64,000 bases of DNA from Methylotenera versatilis 79 (GTDB lineage: Bacteria; Pseudomonadota; Gammaproteobacteria; Burkholderiales; Methylophilaceae): contig NZ_ARVX01000001.1 in NCBI RefSeq assembly GCF_000384375.1, positions 310,001-374,000 of the forward strand, written 5' to 3'. Of the stretch, positions 43,319 through 53,659 are shown one piece after another. How positions within the stretch are numbered: the first letter of the stretch is position 1; every line of letters begins with the position of its first letter. The notes beneath the pieces were generated by a model. It searched no databases. It had not been told where the DNA came from and was given only the letters and a program-made list of their open reading frames with translations. A program made the position numbers and the translations under genes.

Positions 43319-44140
43319 ATGCAAAATTCAGTGCACTATTTCATTCCGTATTCGGTTGTGGCTTTTATTTATCTCGCAGTTGCTGCAGATTTTTGGCACA
43401 CCACCAAAACAGCTACAAATACGCAGTCGCTTAAACTGCATTCCGCCATGATTGCCTTAGGCTTAATGTTGCACGGCTGGCTTTTGTACCGCGATATTTT
43501 TAGTGTTGGAAGCATTAACTTAGGGTTTTATTACGCGTTATCAGCGATTTTTTGGCTGACTGTGTTGGTCTATTGGTTGGCAGATCGAAAGCATGAGTTG
43601 CACAGCCTACAAGCTTTTGTATTGCCGCCCGCTGCGGTTTTTGTCTTATTACCCGCGTTTGCCATCAAAAACCATTATTTGCCTACAGCGCATGAAGGCT
43701 TATTTATGGCGCATATCGGCATTGCGATTTTGGCTTACAGCTTATTTACCTTTGCCGCTTTGCATGCCTTATTAATGACCATTGCTGATCGCAGCCTGCA
43801 TAACAAACCTAGTTTAATCAAATTGCCTAGTTTTCCACCATTAATGGTGATGGAAAGCCTGTTGTTTAGAGTGATTACCATCGGATTTGTATTGCTAACA
43901 TTGACATTAATAAGCGGCATGTTATTTAGCGAACAAATCTTTGGCAAACCATTGCAATGGAATCACAAAACGCTATTTTCGATTGCATCGTGGGTGATTT
44001 ATGGCTGGTTATTATTTGGCCGCTATCAATACGGTTGGCGTGGGAAAAAAGCCATTAAACTGACTTTAACTGGCTTCTTATTGCTATTGCTGGCTTATAT
44101 TGGCAGCCGTTTTGTACTGCAAGTATTATTGAATAAATAA
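43319..44140 (+). CDS. ypjD: CcsA-related cytochrome c assembly-type membrane protein (YpjD-like)
   Basis: A 273-residue inner membrane protein with about eight helices and the aromatic-rich CcmC/CcsA fold (MLHGWLLYRDIFS, GLFMAHIGIAILAYSLF, QWNHKTLFSIASWVIYGWLLFGRY). Conserved histidines may bind haem. Its place divergent from ffh matches E. coli ypjD, whose role is not firmly known; in true CcsA proteins the job is haem delivery for cytochrome c. No other cytochrome-maturation gene is near, so I keep the YpjD-like name. Confidence 0.88.
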   Translation: MQNSVHYFIPYSVVAFIYLAVAADFWHTTKTATNTQSLKLHSAMIALGLMLHGWLLYRDIFSVGSINLGFYYALSAIFWLTVLVYWLADRKHELHSLQAFVLPPAAVFVLLPAFAIKNHYLPTAHEGLFMAHIGIAILAYSLFTFAALHALLMTIADRSLHNKPSLIKLPSFPPLMVMESLLFRVITIGFVLLTLTLISGMLFSEQIFGKPLQWNHKTLFSIASWVIYGWLLFGRYQYGWRGKKAIKLTLTGFLLLLLAYIGSRFVLQVLLNK

Positions 44141-44262
44141 TGGTGTTAACTTTTAGTTAAGTATGTATTTACACCAGTTTTTTACTAGATACCGACCGGA
44201 CTTAACCTTTAATTTAGCTCAAAAAATAAGCAATCGTTTTATAGCTGTTTAAGTTAATTAGC

Positions 44263-44925
44263 TTAGCGCAAACTAATTGCAAGCCAATTATGTTCTTTGG
44301 CATATGCGCTAAGCGTTTCATCCGCATCCACTGCTACAGGATTCGTCACCAATTTCATCAATGGCAAATCATTGTGTGAATCGCTATAGAAATAGCTTTT
44401 GTCAAAGCCAGTTAATGCTTGGCCTTTTTCCGCCAACCATTCATTAATCCGCGTCACCTTACCTGCTTGAAAACTCGGCACACCGCTCACGCCACCAGTA
44501 AATTGCCCATCAACCATTTCTGGATCAGTGCCAATTAAGTGCTCAATACCGTAAGCCGTTGCAATTGGCTTGGTCACAAAACTATTGGTGGCCGTGATAA
44601 TCACGCATAAATCGCCTGCCGCTTTGTGCTTATTCACTAAGGCTTGTGCTTTATCCGTCATCATTGGCTTAATGACTTTATCCATATACTTAACGTGCAA
44701 CTCATCCAAGAATTTTTTAGGATGCTGGCTGAGCGGTTGCAATTGGAATTTTAAAAAAGCAAAAATATCCAAATTGCCATTTTTGTAATCCAAATAAAAC
44801 TGTTCATTGCGATCATGATGCGTTTTGGCATCCAACAAACCTTGGTCAATTAAAAACAAACTCCAGTTATAGTCAGAATCGCCCGCCAATAAAGTGTTAT
44901 CAAGATCAAATAAAGCCAAATTCAA
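44263..44925 (-). CDS. HAD-IB hydrolase (phosphoserine-phosphatase-like)
   Basis: A 220-residue HAD phosphatase. Motif I ALFDLDNTLLAGDSD (nucleophile Asp about 7), motif II VIITATNSF, motif III lysine near AGKVTRINEWL and motif IV YFYSDSHNDLPLMKLV are intact, and the helical cap (about 20-85) is of the C1 type. Relatives in this subgroup include SerB-like and phospholipid-phosphatase-like enzymes; the substrate is not decided. It converges with the YpjD-like gene. Confidence 0.9.
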   Translation of the reverse strand: MNLALFDLDNTLLAGDSDYNWSLFLIDQGLLDAKTHHDRNEQFYLDYKNGNLDIFAFLKFQLQPLSQHPKKFLDELHVKYMDKVIKPMMTDKAQALVNKHKAAGDLCVIITATNSFVTKPIATAYGIEHLIGTDPEMVDGQFTGGVSGVPSFQAGKVTRINEWLAEKGQALTGFDKSYFYSDSHNDLPLMKLVTNPVAVDADETLSAYAKEHNWLAISLR

Positions 44926-45013
44926 AATTTACTCCGTTACAATTAATCAAGTCTGTGAAAATATTAAGTCATTGAAAATAAATAGATAAGCGTGCGGCGA
45001 CTTAACGCTATTT

Positions 45014-45892
45014 TTAGGCCAATTTCTCATTGTCCGCAGAAAGCACTAAAAAAACGCCGACTAATATCACCGCCAGCGCAATGTATTCAGTCGGTGTCAC
45101 ATGCTCATTCGCCAGCCAAATACCTACCGCAAATGCGACAATTGGGTTAACAAAAGTATTACTGCTGGCAACCAATGGACGCACCGTTTTAAGCAAATAC
45201 TGGTAAGCGCTATAAGCAACGATTGAACCCAGCACGATTAAAAACAATATCGCCGCCCAAGATTTTACGCTGATTACGCTAGGATATTGTTCACCTTGAA
45301 ATGCGCTGAATATTAATAACGCAATGCCGCCCATTAACATTTGGCAGGCGGGCGCCATTAATCCTGCTGGCATACTTAGTTGCTTACCCCAAACCGACCC
45401 AAACGACCAACTGGCCGCTGCAAAAATCAATAAAAACGCGCTAAATAATTGACCATGCAAACTGCCGCCCACATTTAATAACACGATACCAATTAAACCA
45501 ACCGTGATGCCCAGCCATTCTTGGCGTGTTATTTTATGCCCCCAAAGCGATGAAAAAATCGCCATCCAAATCGGTGCCGTCGCAATAGAAAGCGCCGCCA
45601 CACTGGATGAAACCGTTTGCTGCACATAACACACGGTGCCGTTACCTAACGCAGGTAACAAAATACCAACTGCCGTAGCGCCCAACCACTGCTGCTTTGT
45701 TGGATTTGGTGTGCCAAGAAAACGCATGACCACATACAACAAAGCACCGGCAACCGTAAATCGTATGCCCCCCATTAAAAAAGGCGGAAAACTTTCAATA
45801 CCAAATTTAATCGCTAAGTAAGTCGAACCCCAGATAAAGTAGGTGCAAAATAGGGCAAGAATGATAAATAAAGTTTGGTTTTTATTGTGCAT
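45014..45892 (-). CDS. EamA-family (DMT) exporter, YedA-like
   Basis: A 292-residue ten-helix transporter with two EamA repeats (about 9-130 and 143-280). FIWGSTYLAIKFGIESFPPF and MGGIRFTVAGALLYVVMRFL are shared with the YedA group of metabolite or drug exporters. I use the ATG at 45892; an in-frame TTG ten codons earlier has no better ribosome site. It lies between leuA and the HAD gene, all on the minus strand. Second EamA protein of the window; the two are not close copies. Confidence 0.88.
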   Translation of the reverse strand: MHNKNQTLFIILALFCTYFIWGSTYLAIKFGIESFPPFLMGGIRFTVAGALLYVVMRFLGTPNPTKQQWLGATAVGILLPALGNGTVCYVQQTVSSSVAALSIATAPIWMAIFSSLWGHKITRQEWLGITVGLIGIVLLNVGGSLHGQLFSAFLLIFAAASWSFGSVWGKQLSMPAGLMAPACQMLMGGIALLIFSAFQGEQYPSVISVKSWAAILFLIVLGSIVAYSAYQYLLKTVRPLVASSNTFVNPIVAFAVGIWLANEHVTPTEYIALAVILVGVFLVLSADNEKLA

Positions 45893-46006
45893 AAAAGATA
45901 GACTTTTTGTTAAAGCGGTCAAAGCACAAGGTGCTTGAGCGCAGACAGTACAATTAAGTACGGCAAGCGAAAAGCAACAAAGTATTTGGTCGATTTTACA
46001 AAAAAA

Positions 46007-47560
46007 TCAAAGCTGTGGATTCATCTTTTCATTTTTTGAATACAACTTATTCAACCCATTCAAATACGCCTTGGCTGAAGCCACCACAATATCGGTATCG
46101 GCACCCTGCCCGTTCACAATACGCCCGCCTTTTGCCAAACGCACGGTCACTTCGCCCTGCGCATCGGTGCCGCTGGTGATGTTATTCACCGAATACAATT
46201 GCAATTCAGCACCGCTATTGACCATACTTTCAATCGCTTTAAACGTGGCATCCACAGGGCCGCCGCCATCTGCTTCTGCACGCTTTTCTACGCTGTTATC
46301 AGATAAAGTAATGATTGCGTGCGGCACTTCGCCTGTTTGCGAGGCAACTTGTAAATACACCAATTTGTAATTTTCACTAGCCTCATGCACGAATTCATCA
46401 CTGACTAAAGCATGCAAATCTTCATCGAAAATCTCTGATTTCTTATCCGCTAAATTTTTGAAACGCGCAAAAGCAGCATTCATGGAATCCTCAGATTCCA
46501 ACTCAATACCCAATTCTTTCAAACGTGTTCTAAAAGCATTGCGGCCAGATAATTTACCCAACGTTAATTTATTTGCGTTCCAGCCCACATCTTCCGCGCG
46601 CATAATTTCATACGTTTCGCGATGCTTTAATACGCCGTCTTGGTGAATGCCACTTTCGTGCGCAAATGCATTCGCCCCCACAATCGCTTTATTCGGCTGC
46701 ACTGGGTAACCTGTAATCGTAGAAACCAATTTAGAAGTCGGCACGATTTGCGTAGTATCAATACTGGTTTCAAGCTTGAAAATGTCTTTACGTGTGCGCA
46801 ACGCCATTACCACTTCCTCCAAGCTGGCATTGCCTGCGCGCTCGCCCAAACCGTTAATCGTGCATTCCACCTGACGCGCGCCGCCCATCACCGCAGCCAA
46901 AGAATTTGCAACCGCCATGCCCAAATCATTATGGCAATGTGTACTCCAAACCACTTTATCTGAGTTTTTGACGCGTTTAATCAATGTCGCCATCGTTTCG
47001 CCCCATGGCGCAGGAATCGAATAACCTACAGTATCTGGCACATTAATGGTTTTTGCGCCCGCCTCAATCACTGCATCAAACACACGCACCAAAAAGTCGA
47101 TATCTGAACGTACCGCATCTTCGGCAGAGAATTCCACATCTGGCGTGTATTCCAACGCCCATTTAACCGCTTGCACTGCTCGCTCTAACACTTGGTCTTC
47201 CGTCATGCGCAACTTGTTTTCCATGTGGATTTTGCTGGTGGCGATAAACGTGTGGATGCGGCCAGAGGCAGCATGTTTAATCGCTTCACCTGCACGACGC
47301 ACATCGTTCTCACTGGCACGCGCAAGTGAGCAAACGGTCGAGGTTTTCACTATTTTGGCAATTTCTGAAATAGCATCAAAATCACCTGGGCTGGCGGCGG
47401 CAAAGCCTGCTTCAATCACGTTAACACCCAATTTTTCAAGTTGGCGTGCGATACGGATTTTTTCCTCTTTAGTCATTGATGCACCAGGGCTTTGTTCGCC
47501 ATCGCGCAAAGTGGTGTCAAATATAATAATTTGGTTGTTAGTTTGGTTTGCTGTGTTCAT
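46007..47560 (-). CDS. leuA: 2-isopropylmalate synthase
   Basis: A 517-residue enzyme that condenses acetyl-CoA with 2-oxoisovalerate, the first committed step of leucine synthesis. Catalytic barrel: [18 protein letters not shown] (about residues 12-29), [19 protein letters not shown] (metal-binding His), [13 protein letters not shown]. The C-terminal part (about 390-510) is the LeuA regulatory domain for leucine feedback. The length is that of type 1 LeuA. AGGAAA precedes the start. The leader region carries an 80-base hexanucleotide repeat at 47847-47926. Confidence 0.96.
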   Translation of the reverse strand: MNTANQTNNQIIIFDTTLRDGEQSPGASMTKEEKIRIARQLEKLGVNVIEAGFAAASPGDFDAISEIAKIVKTSTVCSLARASENDVRRAGEAIKHAASGRIHTFIATSKIHMENKLRMTEDQVLERAVQAVKWALEYTPDVEFSAEDAVRSDIDFLVRVFDAVIEAGAKTINVPDTVGYSIPAPWGETMATLIKRVKNSDKVVWSTHCHNDLGMAVANSLAAVMGGARQVECTINGLGERAGNASLEEVVMALRTRKDIFKLETSIDTTQIVPTSKLVSTITGYPVQPNKAIVGANAFAHESGIHQDGVLKHRETYEIMRAEDVGWNANKLTLGKLSGRNAFRTRLKELGIELESEDSMNAAFARFKNLADKKSEIFDEDLHALVSDEFVHEASENYKLVYLQVASQTGEVPHAIITLSDNSVEKRAEADGGGPVDATFKAIESMVNSGAELQLYSVNNITSGTDAQGEVTVRLAKGGRIVNGQGADTDIVVASAKAYLNGLNKLYSKNEKMNPQL

Positions 47561-47846
47561 GTTTTATTTCCTAATGCTGTAGCTTGCTTCGATTATTGGT
47601 TAATCAATTGCGCAAAAGCTACAAATACAGTCATTTTACTCACTGTGTTGTTAACTAGCCAGCTTAACTATTGATTAATCATAGTTAAAACTAAGCACTA
47701 AAAAACAGTGAGCACGAAGTTATTTAAATTGGGTGGGGTTATCGTGCGCTAACGCGCAGCAGTGAAGCTGGGCGTAGCGCAGCAAGGCTTAAAAATAAGC
47801 TTGCGTAAAGTGGTGTTGCTTGGAATATCAAATGATTCAACATTTA

Positions 47847-47926
47847 ATCAGTATCAGTATCAGTATCAGTATCAGTATCAGTATCAGTATCAGTATCAGT
47901 ATCAGTATCAGTATCAGTATCAGTAT
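47847..47926. repeat. Hexanucleotide tandem repeat (ATCAGT)13
   Basis: Thirteen perfect copies of ATCAGT and two further bases run through 80 bases in the 423-base gap between the stop of pssA (47985) and the start of leuA (47560). The rest of the gap is AT-rich with one G+C-rich patch at about 47740-47800 (GCGCTAACGCGCAGC, GGCGTAGCGCAGC) that may fold. No gene is supported there; a plus-strand frame coding Tyr-Gln repeats overlaps pssA and looks spurious. Confidence 0.95.
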
Positions 47927-47984
47927 TTAATGCTAGTGTTTCAAGTAGTTAACCGTGAATTTACGCTCAACCAGTTGTTTTTAA

Positions 47985-48770
47985 TTAGCTTATGGCTTTT
48001 TTTGCAGCTCGCGCTTTTGCCCACAAAAAATAGCCAGATAATGCGTAGACCAGAACCACAGTAAACAAAACTTCTGGCGGACTGTAGGAGATCAGTACAA
48101 AAGCTAAAACAATCGCCAAAATAGCCACGAAAGGTACGCTCTGTTTTAAATTAATGTCTTTTCCGCTGTAAAACTTAAGATCGCTTACCATGCTGAGCGC
48201 CGCAAAAACCGTTAAGCCCCAAGCCATCCATTTCATCTGCAACGCGCCAAAAAATATTTCGCGACCATCCACATCATACTCATACGCCACCCATACAAAA
48301 CCCGCCAACAATGCTGCTGCTGCTGGACTGGGCAAGCCTTGAAAATAACGCTTATCTTGATAATCATCGTCTAGCTTGGTATTAAAACGCGCCAATCTTA
48401 ACGCCGCGCAGGCGCAATAAATAAAAGCTGCTATCCAGCCCAATTTCCCCATCGGCTTTAACGCCCACACATACATAATTAATGCTGGCGCCACACCAAA
48501 AGACACCATGTCGGACAAGCTATCGTATTCGGCTCCAAACGCGCTGGTGGTATTGGTCATGCGCGCCACACGTCCATCTAATCCATCCATCACCATGGCA
48601 ATAAAAATGGCAATCGCAGATTGCTCAAAGTTAAAGTTCATCGCCTGCACAATGGCATAGAAGCCAGCAAATAAAGCCGCTGAGGTGAATAAATTGGGTA
48701 GCAAATAAATGCCGCGTGATTTTAATGTATCGACTTGTTTGCGTGGTGTGCGTGATTTAACAACAGCCAT
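47985..48770 (-). CDS. pssA: CDP-diacylglycerol-serine O-phosphatidyltransferase
   Basis: A 261-residue integral membrane enzyme making phosphatidylserine, the precursor of phosphatidylethanolamine. The CDP-alcohol phosphotransferase signature, DGLDGRVARM then GAEYDSLSDMVSFG (about residues 62-88), is intact, and about eight helices follow. The basic N-terminus (VKSRTPRKQVDTLKSRGIYLL) is usual for the type II form. It lies upstream of leuA on the same strand, as in some betaproteobacteria where pssA, ilv and leu genes are neighbours. Confidence 0.95.
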   Translation of the reverse strand: MAVVKSRTPRKQVDTLKSRGIYLLPNLFTSAALFAGFYAIVQAMNFNFEQSAIAIFIAMVMDGLDGRVARMTNTTSAFGAEYDSLSDMVSFGVAPALIMYVWALKPMGKLGWIAAFIYCACAALRLARFNTKLDDDYQDKRYFQGLPSPAAAALLAGFVWVAYEYDVDGREIFFGALQMKWMAWGLTVFAALSMVSDLKFYSGKDINLKQSVPFVAILAIVLAFVLISYSPPEVLFTVVLVYALSGYFLWAKARAAKKAIS

Positions 48771-48839
48771 AATCGTCAGCCTGCTAATAAAATGATGTCT
48801 AAGTATAACAAAGCATGCTTATTTTACTTGTTCTAATTA

Positions 48840-48875
48840 AAAAGTTAACCAATAAATAGGGTTAAGTTTTTCGAT
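48840..48875. repeat. TTAACC/GGTTAA stem in the pssA-tgt divergent region
   Basis: AAAAGTTAACC (48840-48850) and GGTTAAGTTTT (48860-48870) pair with one mismatch; the sequence continues TCGAT. It nearly copies the stem at 34850-34885, but lies between divergent starts where a terminator is not expected. The remainder of the gap carries a TATGATAAT box near 48928 that may be the tgt promoter. Confidence 0.55.
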
Positions 48876-48955
48876 GATGCAACAATACACTAGGTTTACT
48901 GAGTCGTAATTTAATGTAAGTACTCGCTTATGATAATATCGCGACTTAAAATTAA

Positions 48956-50083
<1,128 letters not shown>

Positions 50084-50133
50084 ACAGTCTGTGCTAAAAT
50101 CGCACAGTTAAAAATTATTTGAAAGTTATCCGC

Positions 50134-50463
50134 ATGTTAAACAATCTATTTATTAGTAACGCACACGCAGCTCCAGCCGCTCCAGGTGGTGATTTATTGA
50201 GCTTTTTACCTATTTTAATTATTTTTGCTTTATTTTATTTCATGCTGATTCGCCCGCAAATGAAGCAAGCGAAATTGCAAAAAGCGATGATTGAAAGCTT
50301 AAAAGCGGGCGATGAAGTAGCAACAACTGGCGGCGTGATTGGCAAAATCACTAAAGTGAGTGACAGCTTTGTGAGTATTGAAATTGCAACGAATACCACA
50401 GTGAATGTGCAAAAACATGCGGTGCAAACTTTATTACCGCCGGGCACGATTAAAGGCATTTAA
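50134..50463 (+). CDS. yajC: Sec translocon accessory protein YajC
   Basis: A 109-residue single-helix inner membrane protein: helix about residues 22-40 (LPILIIFALFYFMLIRPQ), then a small cytoplasmic domain (KAGDEVATTGGVIGKITKV). It joins SecD and SecF around SecYEG. The ATG at 50134 fits YajC N-termini (MLNNLFISNAHAA); a TTG five codons upstream is less likely. It lies 50 bases after tgt and is followed by a stem at 50474-50500. Confidence 0.94.
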   Translation: MLNNLFISNAHAAPAAPGGDLLSFLPILIIFALFYFMLIRPQMKQAKLQKAMIESLKAGDEVATTGGVIGKITKVSDSFVSIEIATNTTVNVQKHAVQTLLPPGTIKGI

Positions 50464-50473
50464 GCAACATTTG

Positions 50474-50506
50474 AAAGCTAGCTCAATTTTTGCTAGCTTT
50501 CTTGTT
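50474..50506 (+). terminator. Stem-loop between yajC and secD
   Basis: AAAGCTAGC (50474-50482) pairs exactly with GCTAGCTTT (50492-50500), loop 9 bases, followed by CTTGTTT. It is 10 bases past the yajC stop. A partial terminator here would lower secD/secF relative to tgt/yajC. Confidence 0.6.
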
Positions 50507-50623
50507 TGAGACTTAACACTCAAAAACCATTAACTTTTAATTAGCATCTTTTTAAACCAATATTTTTTAAACTAAAATCGCTTCGAGTTAGATCAGTAAT
50601 TTTAGTACTTTTGAGCCGCATTT

Positions 50624-52468
50624 ATGAACCGCTACCCTACCTGGAAATACATTCTAATTGCCGTTGTCATTCTAATTGGGTTGTTGTACACCATACCCAA
50701 CTTTTTTGGTGAATCGCCAGCGGTGCAAGTGAGCCCTGCAAAAACATCATTAAAAGCGGATGCTGCTTTACTCAATAAAGTTGAAGCGACGCTTAAATTA
50801 GCCAACGTGCCGTTTAATGGTATTTACTTGGATGCAACTGGCGTGAAAGTGCGCTTTGCTGACCCTGAAGCGCAAATTAAGGCGAAAGATAAGTTAATCG
50901 CTAATTTGGGCAAAGATTACACAGTCGCGTTGAATCTATTATCGCAAACACCAAACTGGTTATTAGGCATTGGCGCAAAACCGATGTATTTGGGTTTGGA
51001 TTTACGTGGCGGCGTGCATTTTCTGTTGCAAGTAGATATGAAAGCAGCGTTAGATAAATCAGCTGAAAGTAGCGTGGGTGATTTCCGCACAACGCTACGT
51101 CGCGAAAAAGTAAACTACTTTGGTATTTCACGCGAAGGTCAAAAAGTAGAAGTACGTTTTAGCGATAGAAAAGATTTAGAAGCCGCGCGTAAAGTATTAG
51201 CAAAAGACTTCCCCGATTTAACGCTGAACGATTCAACTTCTGGCAAAGAGCAAGTGTTAACTGCCAGCATTGGTGAAGCGGCGAAAAAGAAAATTCAGGA
51301 ATTCGCACTTAAACAAAACTTACAAACTTTGCATAACCGTATTAACGAGTTAGGCGTTGCCGAGCCAATCGTGCAGCAACAAGGTTTTGACCGCATTGTA
51401 GTTCAATTGCCAGGTGTGCAAGATACTGCAAAAGCCAAAGAGATTTTAGGCCGCACTGCGACACTAGAAATCCGCATGGTCGATGAAGATAAAAAAGACA
51501 TGGCCACGCTTGAAGCTGCTGCAAAAGGCCAAGTGCCTTTTGGTGACGAAGTATATAAAGACCGTGCTGGCAATCCAATTTTAGTTAAAAAGAATGTGGT
51601 ATTAACTGGCGACCGTATTACCGACGCTGGTCCTGGTGTGAATGGCCAAACTGGTGGCTCAATTGTCAATGTGACTTTAGATGGCCGCGGTGCTGGCATC
51701 TTTAGAAACGTAACACGCGATAACGTGGGCAAACGCATGGCGATTTTGCTGATTGAAAAAGGCAATGCCGAAGTGATTACTGCACCGGTGATCAATGAAG
51801 AAATCGGCGGCGGACGTGTACAGATTTCTGGCATGGCGAATACACAAGAAGCGACTGATATTGCATTGCTATTACGCGCTGGTGCGTTGGCAGCACCAAT
51901 GGAAATCATTGAAGAACGTACCGTTGGCCCAAGCATGGGTGAAGAAAACATCAAACGCGGCGTGCACTCTACGTTGTGGGGCTTTGCTGCCATTGCAGTG
52001 ATGATGATGATTTACTACGTGGTTTTTGGCGGCGTTTCTGTATTAGCGCTGGGTATTAACTTATTATTATTAGTCGCTATTTTATCGATGTTACAAGCCA
52101 CACTTACCTTGCCTGGCTTGGCTGCGATTGCATTGGCACTTGGTATGGCAATTGACGCTAACGTGTTGATTAATGAGCGGATTCGTGAGGAGTTACGCAA
52201 TGGCAATACACCGCAAGCGAGCATTCATGCGGGTTACGACAGAGCTTTCGATACCATTTTAGACTCTAACGTAACGACATTAATCGCCGGTTTAGCACTG
52301 TTTATGTTCGGTACAGGCCCAATTAAAGGTTTTGCCGTGGTGCATGTGTTGGGTATATTAACCTCTATGTTCAGTGCAGTTTTAGTATCACGCGCGATTG
52401 TGAATCTGATTTATGGTTACCGCCGTAAAGTGACTAACCTTTCAATCGGGCAGATTTATAAAGCATAA
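50624..52468 (+). CDS. secD: Protein translocase subunit SecD
   Basis: A 614-residue inner membrane protein with one N-terminal helix, a large periplasmic P1 domain (about 30-430; YLGLDLRGGVHFLLQVD is the family signature) and five C-terminal helices (about 450-600; GLAAIALALGMAIDANVLINERIREEL holds the charged residues for proton coupling). With SecF it uses the proton gradient to help exported proteins clear the translocon. A copy of AAGTGTTAAC lies in the gene at 51252-51261. A dRS3-like stem separates it from secF. Confidence 0.96.
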   Translation: MNRYPTWKYILIAVVILIGLLYTIPNFFGESPAVQVSPAKTSLKADAALLNKVEATLKLANVPFNGIYLDATGVKVRFADPEAQIKAKDKLIANLGKDYTVALNLLSQTPNWLLGIGAKPMYLGLDLRGGVHFLLQVDMKAALDKSAESSVGDFRTTLRREKVNYFGISREGQKVEVRFSDRKDLEAARKVLAKDFPDLTLNDSTSGKEQVLTASIGEAAKKKIQEFALKQNLQTLHNRINELGVAEPIVQQQGFDRIVVQLPGVQDTAKAKEILGRTATLEIRMVDEDKKDMATLEAAAKGQVPFGDEVYKDRAGNPILVKKNVVLTGDRITDAGPGVNGQTGGSIVNVTLDGRGAGIFRNVTRDNVGKRMAILLIEKGNAEVITAPVINEEIGGGRVQISGMANTQEATDIALLLRAGALAAPMEIIEERTVGPSMGEENIKRGVHSTLWGFAAIAVMMMIYYVVFGGVSVLALGINLLLLVAILSMLQATLTLPGLAAIALALGMAIDANVLINERIREELRNGNTPQASIHAGYDRAFDTILDSNVTTLIAGLALFMFGTGPIKGFAVVHVLGILTSMFSAVLVSRAIVNLIYGYRRKVTNLSIGQIYKA

Positions 52469-52478
52469 ACGAAACAAG

Positions 52479-52508
52479 CCGTTATTCCCGCTTTCGTGGG
52501 AATAACGG
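52479..52508. repeat. dRS3-like palindrome between secD and secF
   Basis: ATTCCC (52484-52489), eight bases, GGGAAT (52498-52503) matches the dRS3 repeat pattern of Neisseria, and is extended to a 13-bp stem CCGTTATTCCCGC / GTGGGAATAACGG (one G-T wobble) with a TTTC loop. It lies in the 96-base gap between secD and the secF start and may stabilise or attenuate the message. Confidence 0.65.
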
Positions 52509-52564
52509 AACGAGTTTTCACTAGCAACCAAATATGTACCAACCAATTATTTAGAGTAAAAATT

Positions 52565-53521
52565 ATGGAATTATTTAGAATTAAAAAAGATATCCCATTT
52601 ATGAGCTACGGCCGTTTAACGACGGCTGTTTCGCTTCTCACGTTTTTACTGGCGGTATTTTTTCTTTGGTCTAAAGGCCTCAATTACGGCGTAGATTTCA
52701 CTGGTGGCACGGTGATGGAAGTGAATTACCCGCAAACCGCCAAAATCGATAGCATTCGTGAAGCGGTTGATTCAATCGGGCTAAAAGATGCGACTGTGCA
52801 AAACTTTGGTACCAGTCATGATGTGTTGATTCGCTTACCGCTGAAAAAAGACATGTCGATTGCGCAATTGTCTGAAACTGTGACCAAAGCTTTGCAAACT
52901 GCAGACCCAACCGCTGAAGTGCGTCGTGTAGAATCAGTTGGCTCACAAGTGGGCGATGAGTTATATGCAAGCGGCGGATTAGCACTGCTATTGGTTTGTG
53001 CTGGCATTATGGCTTACTTAGCGATTCGTTTCGAATGGCGTTTTGCCGTAGCCGCGATTATCGCCAACATGCATGATGTGGTGATCATTTTAGGTTTCTT
53101 TGCATTCTTTCAATGGGAGTTTAACTTAACCGTACTGGCCGCTATTTTGGCCGTGTTAGGTTACTCGGTGAATGAATCGGTCGTGGTTTTTGACCGAGTA
53201 CGCGAAAACTTCCGCAAAATGCGTAAAGCTAACGTGGTTCAAGTGATTGATAATGCCATCACGCGTACTATGTCGCGCACGGTGATTACACACTTAATGA
53301 CACAAACCATGGTGGGTTCAATGTTGTTATTTGGGGGCGAAGTGTTACACAACTTTGCGCTGGCGCTGACGATTGGTATTTTATTTGGTATCTACTCTTC
53401 AGTATTGGTTGCTTGCCCAATTGCGATGTATTTGGGTGTTAATCGCGCTAATTTAATTGGTGATGTAGAGAAAAAAGACAATAAAAAAGATGCAGATGAT
53501 GCGGCAGAAGCACTGTCTTAA
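52565..53521 (+). CDS. secF: Protein translocase subunit SecF
   Basis: A 318-residue partner of SecD with six helices. GLNYGVDFTGGTVMEV (about 38-53) is the SecF signature; YSVNESVVVFDRVRENFRKM (about 200-219) and TRTMSRTVITHLMT lie in the conserved membrane core. MELFRIKKDIPFMSYGRL is the usual start, so the ATG at 52565 is chosen over an in-frame upstream codon. The C-terminus is a short charged tail (EKKDNKKDADDAAEALS). A terminator follows at 53612-53645. Confidence 0.95.
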   Translation: MELFRIKKDIPFMSYGRLTTAVSLLTFLLAVFFLWSKGLNYGVDFTGGTVMEVNYPQTAKIDSIREAVDSIGLKDATVQNFGTSHDVLIRLPLKKDMSIAQLSETVTKALQTADPTAEVRRVESVGSQVGDELYASGGLALLLVCAGIMAYLAIRFEWRFAVAAIIANMHDVVIILGFFAFFQWEFNLTVLAAILAVLGYSVNESVVVFDRVRENFRKMRKANVVQVIDNAITRTMSRTVITHLMTQTMVGSMLLFGGEVLHNFALALTIGILFGIYSSVLVACPIAMYLGVNRANLIGDVEKKDNKKDADDAAEALS

Positions 53522-53611
53522 TCAACTCAGTTAATTAAAGCTATTCATCGATAACTAATTTTTAAGCAAAATTAAGTGTTAACTTAAACTTAACTACTTG
53601 ATTTTTAAATG

Positions 53612-53645
53612 AATAAACAGGTAAACTGATTACCTGTTTATTTTT
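53612..53645 (+). terminator. Rho-independent terminator after secF
   Basis: AATAAACAGGTAA (53612-53624) pairs exactly with TTACCTGTTTATT (53630-53642) across a 5-base loop, running into TTTTT. It closes the tgt-secF cluster. A copy of AAGTGTTAAC lies just before it at 53574-53583. Confidence 0.88.
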
Positions 53646-53659
53646 GCGTTTCACATCAC

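Noticed and set aside
47847-47926. Possible CRISPR array
   Set aside because: The unit is six bases with no spacers; it is a microsatellite.
47762-48064. Plus-strand frame of 100 codons containing Tyr-Gln repeats
   Set aside because: The frame exists only because a six-base repeat cannot create stops; it overlaps the end of pssA on the other strand and has no convincing ribosome site.
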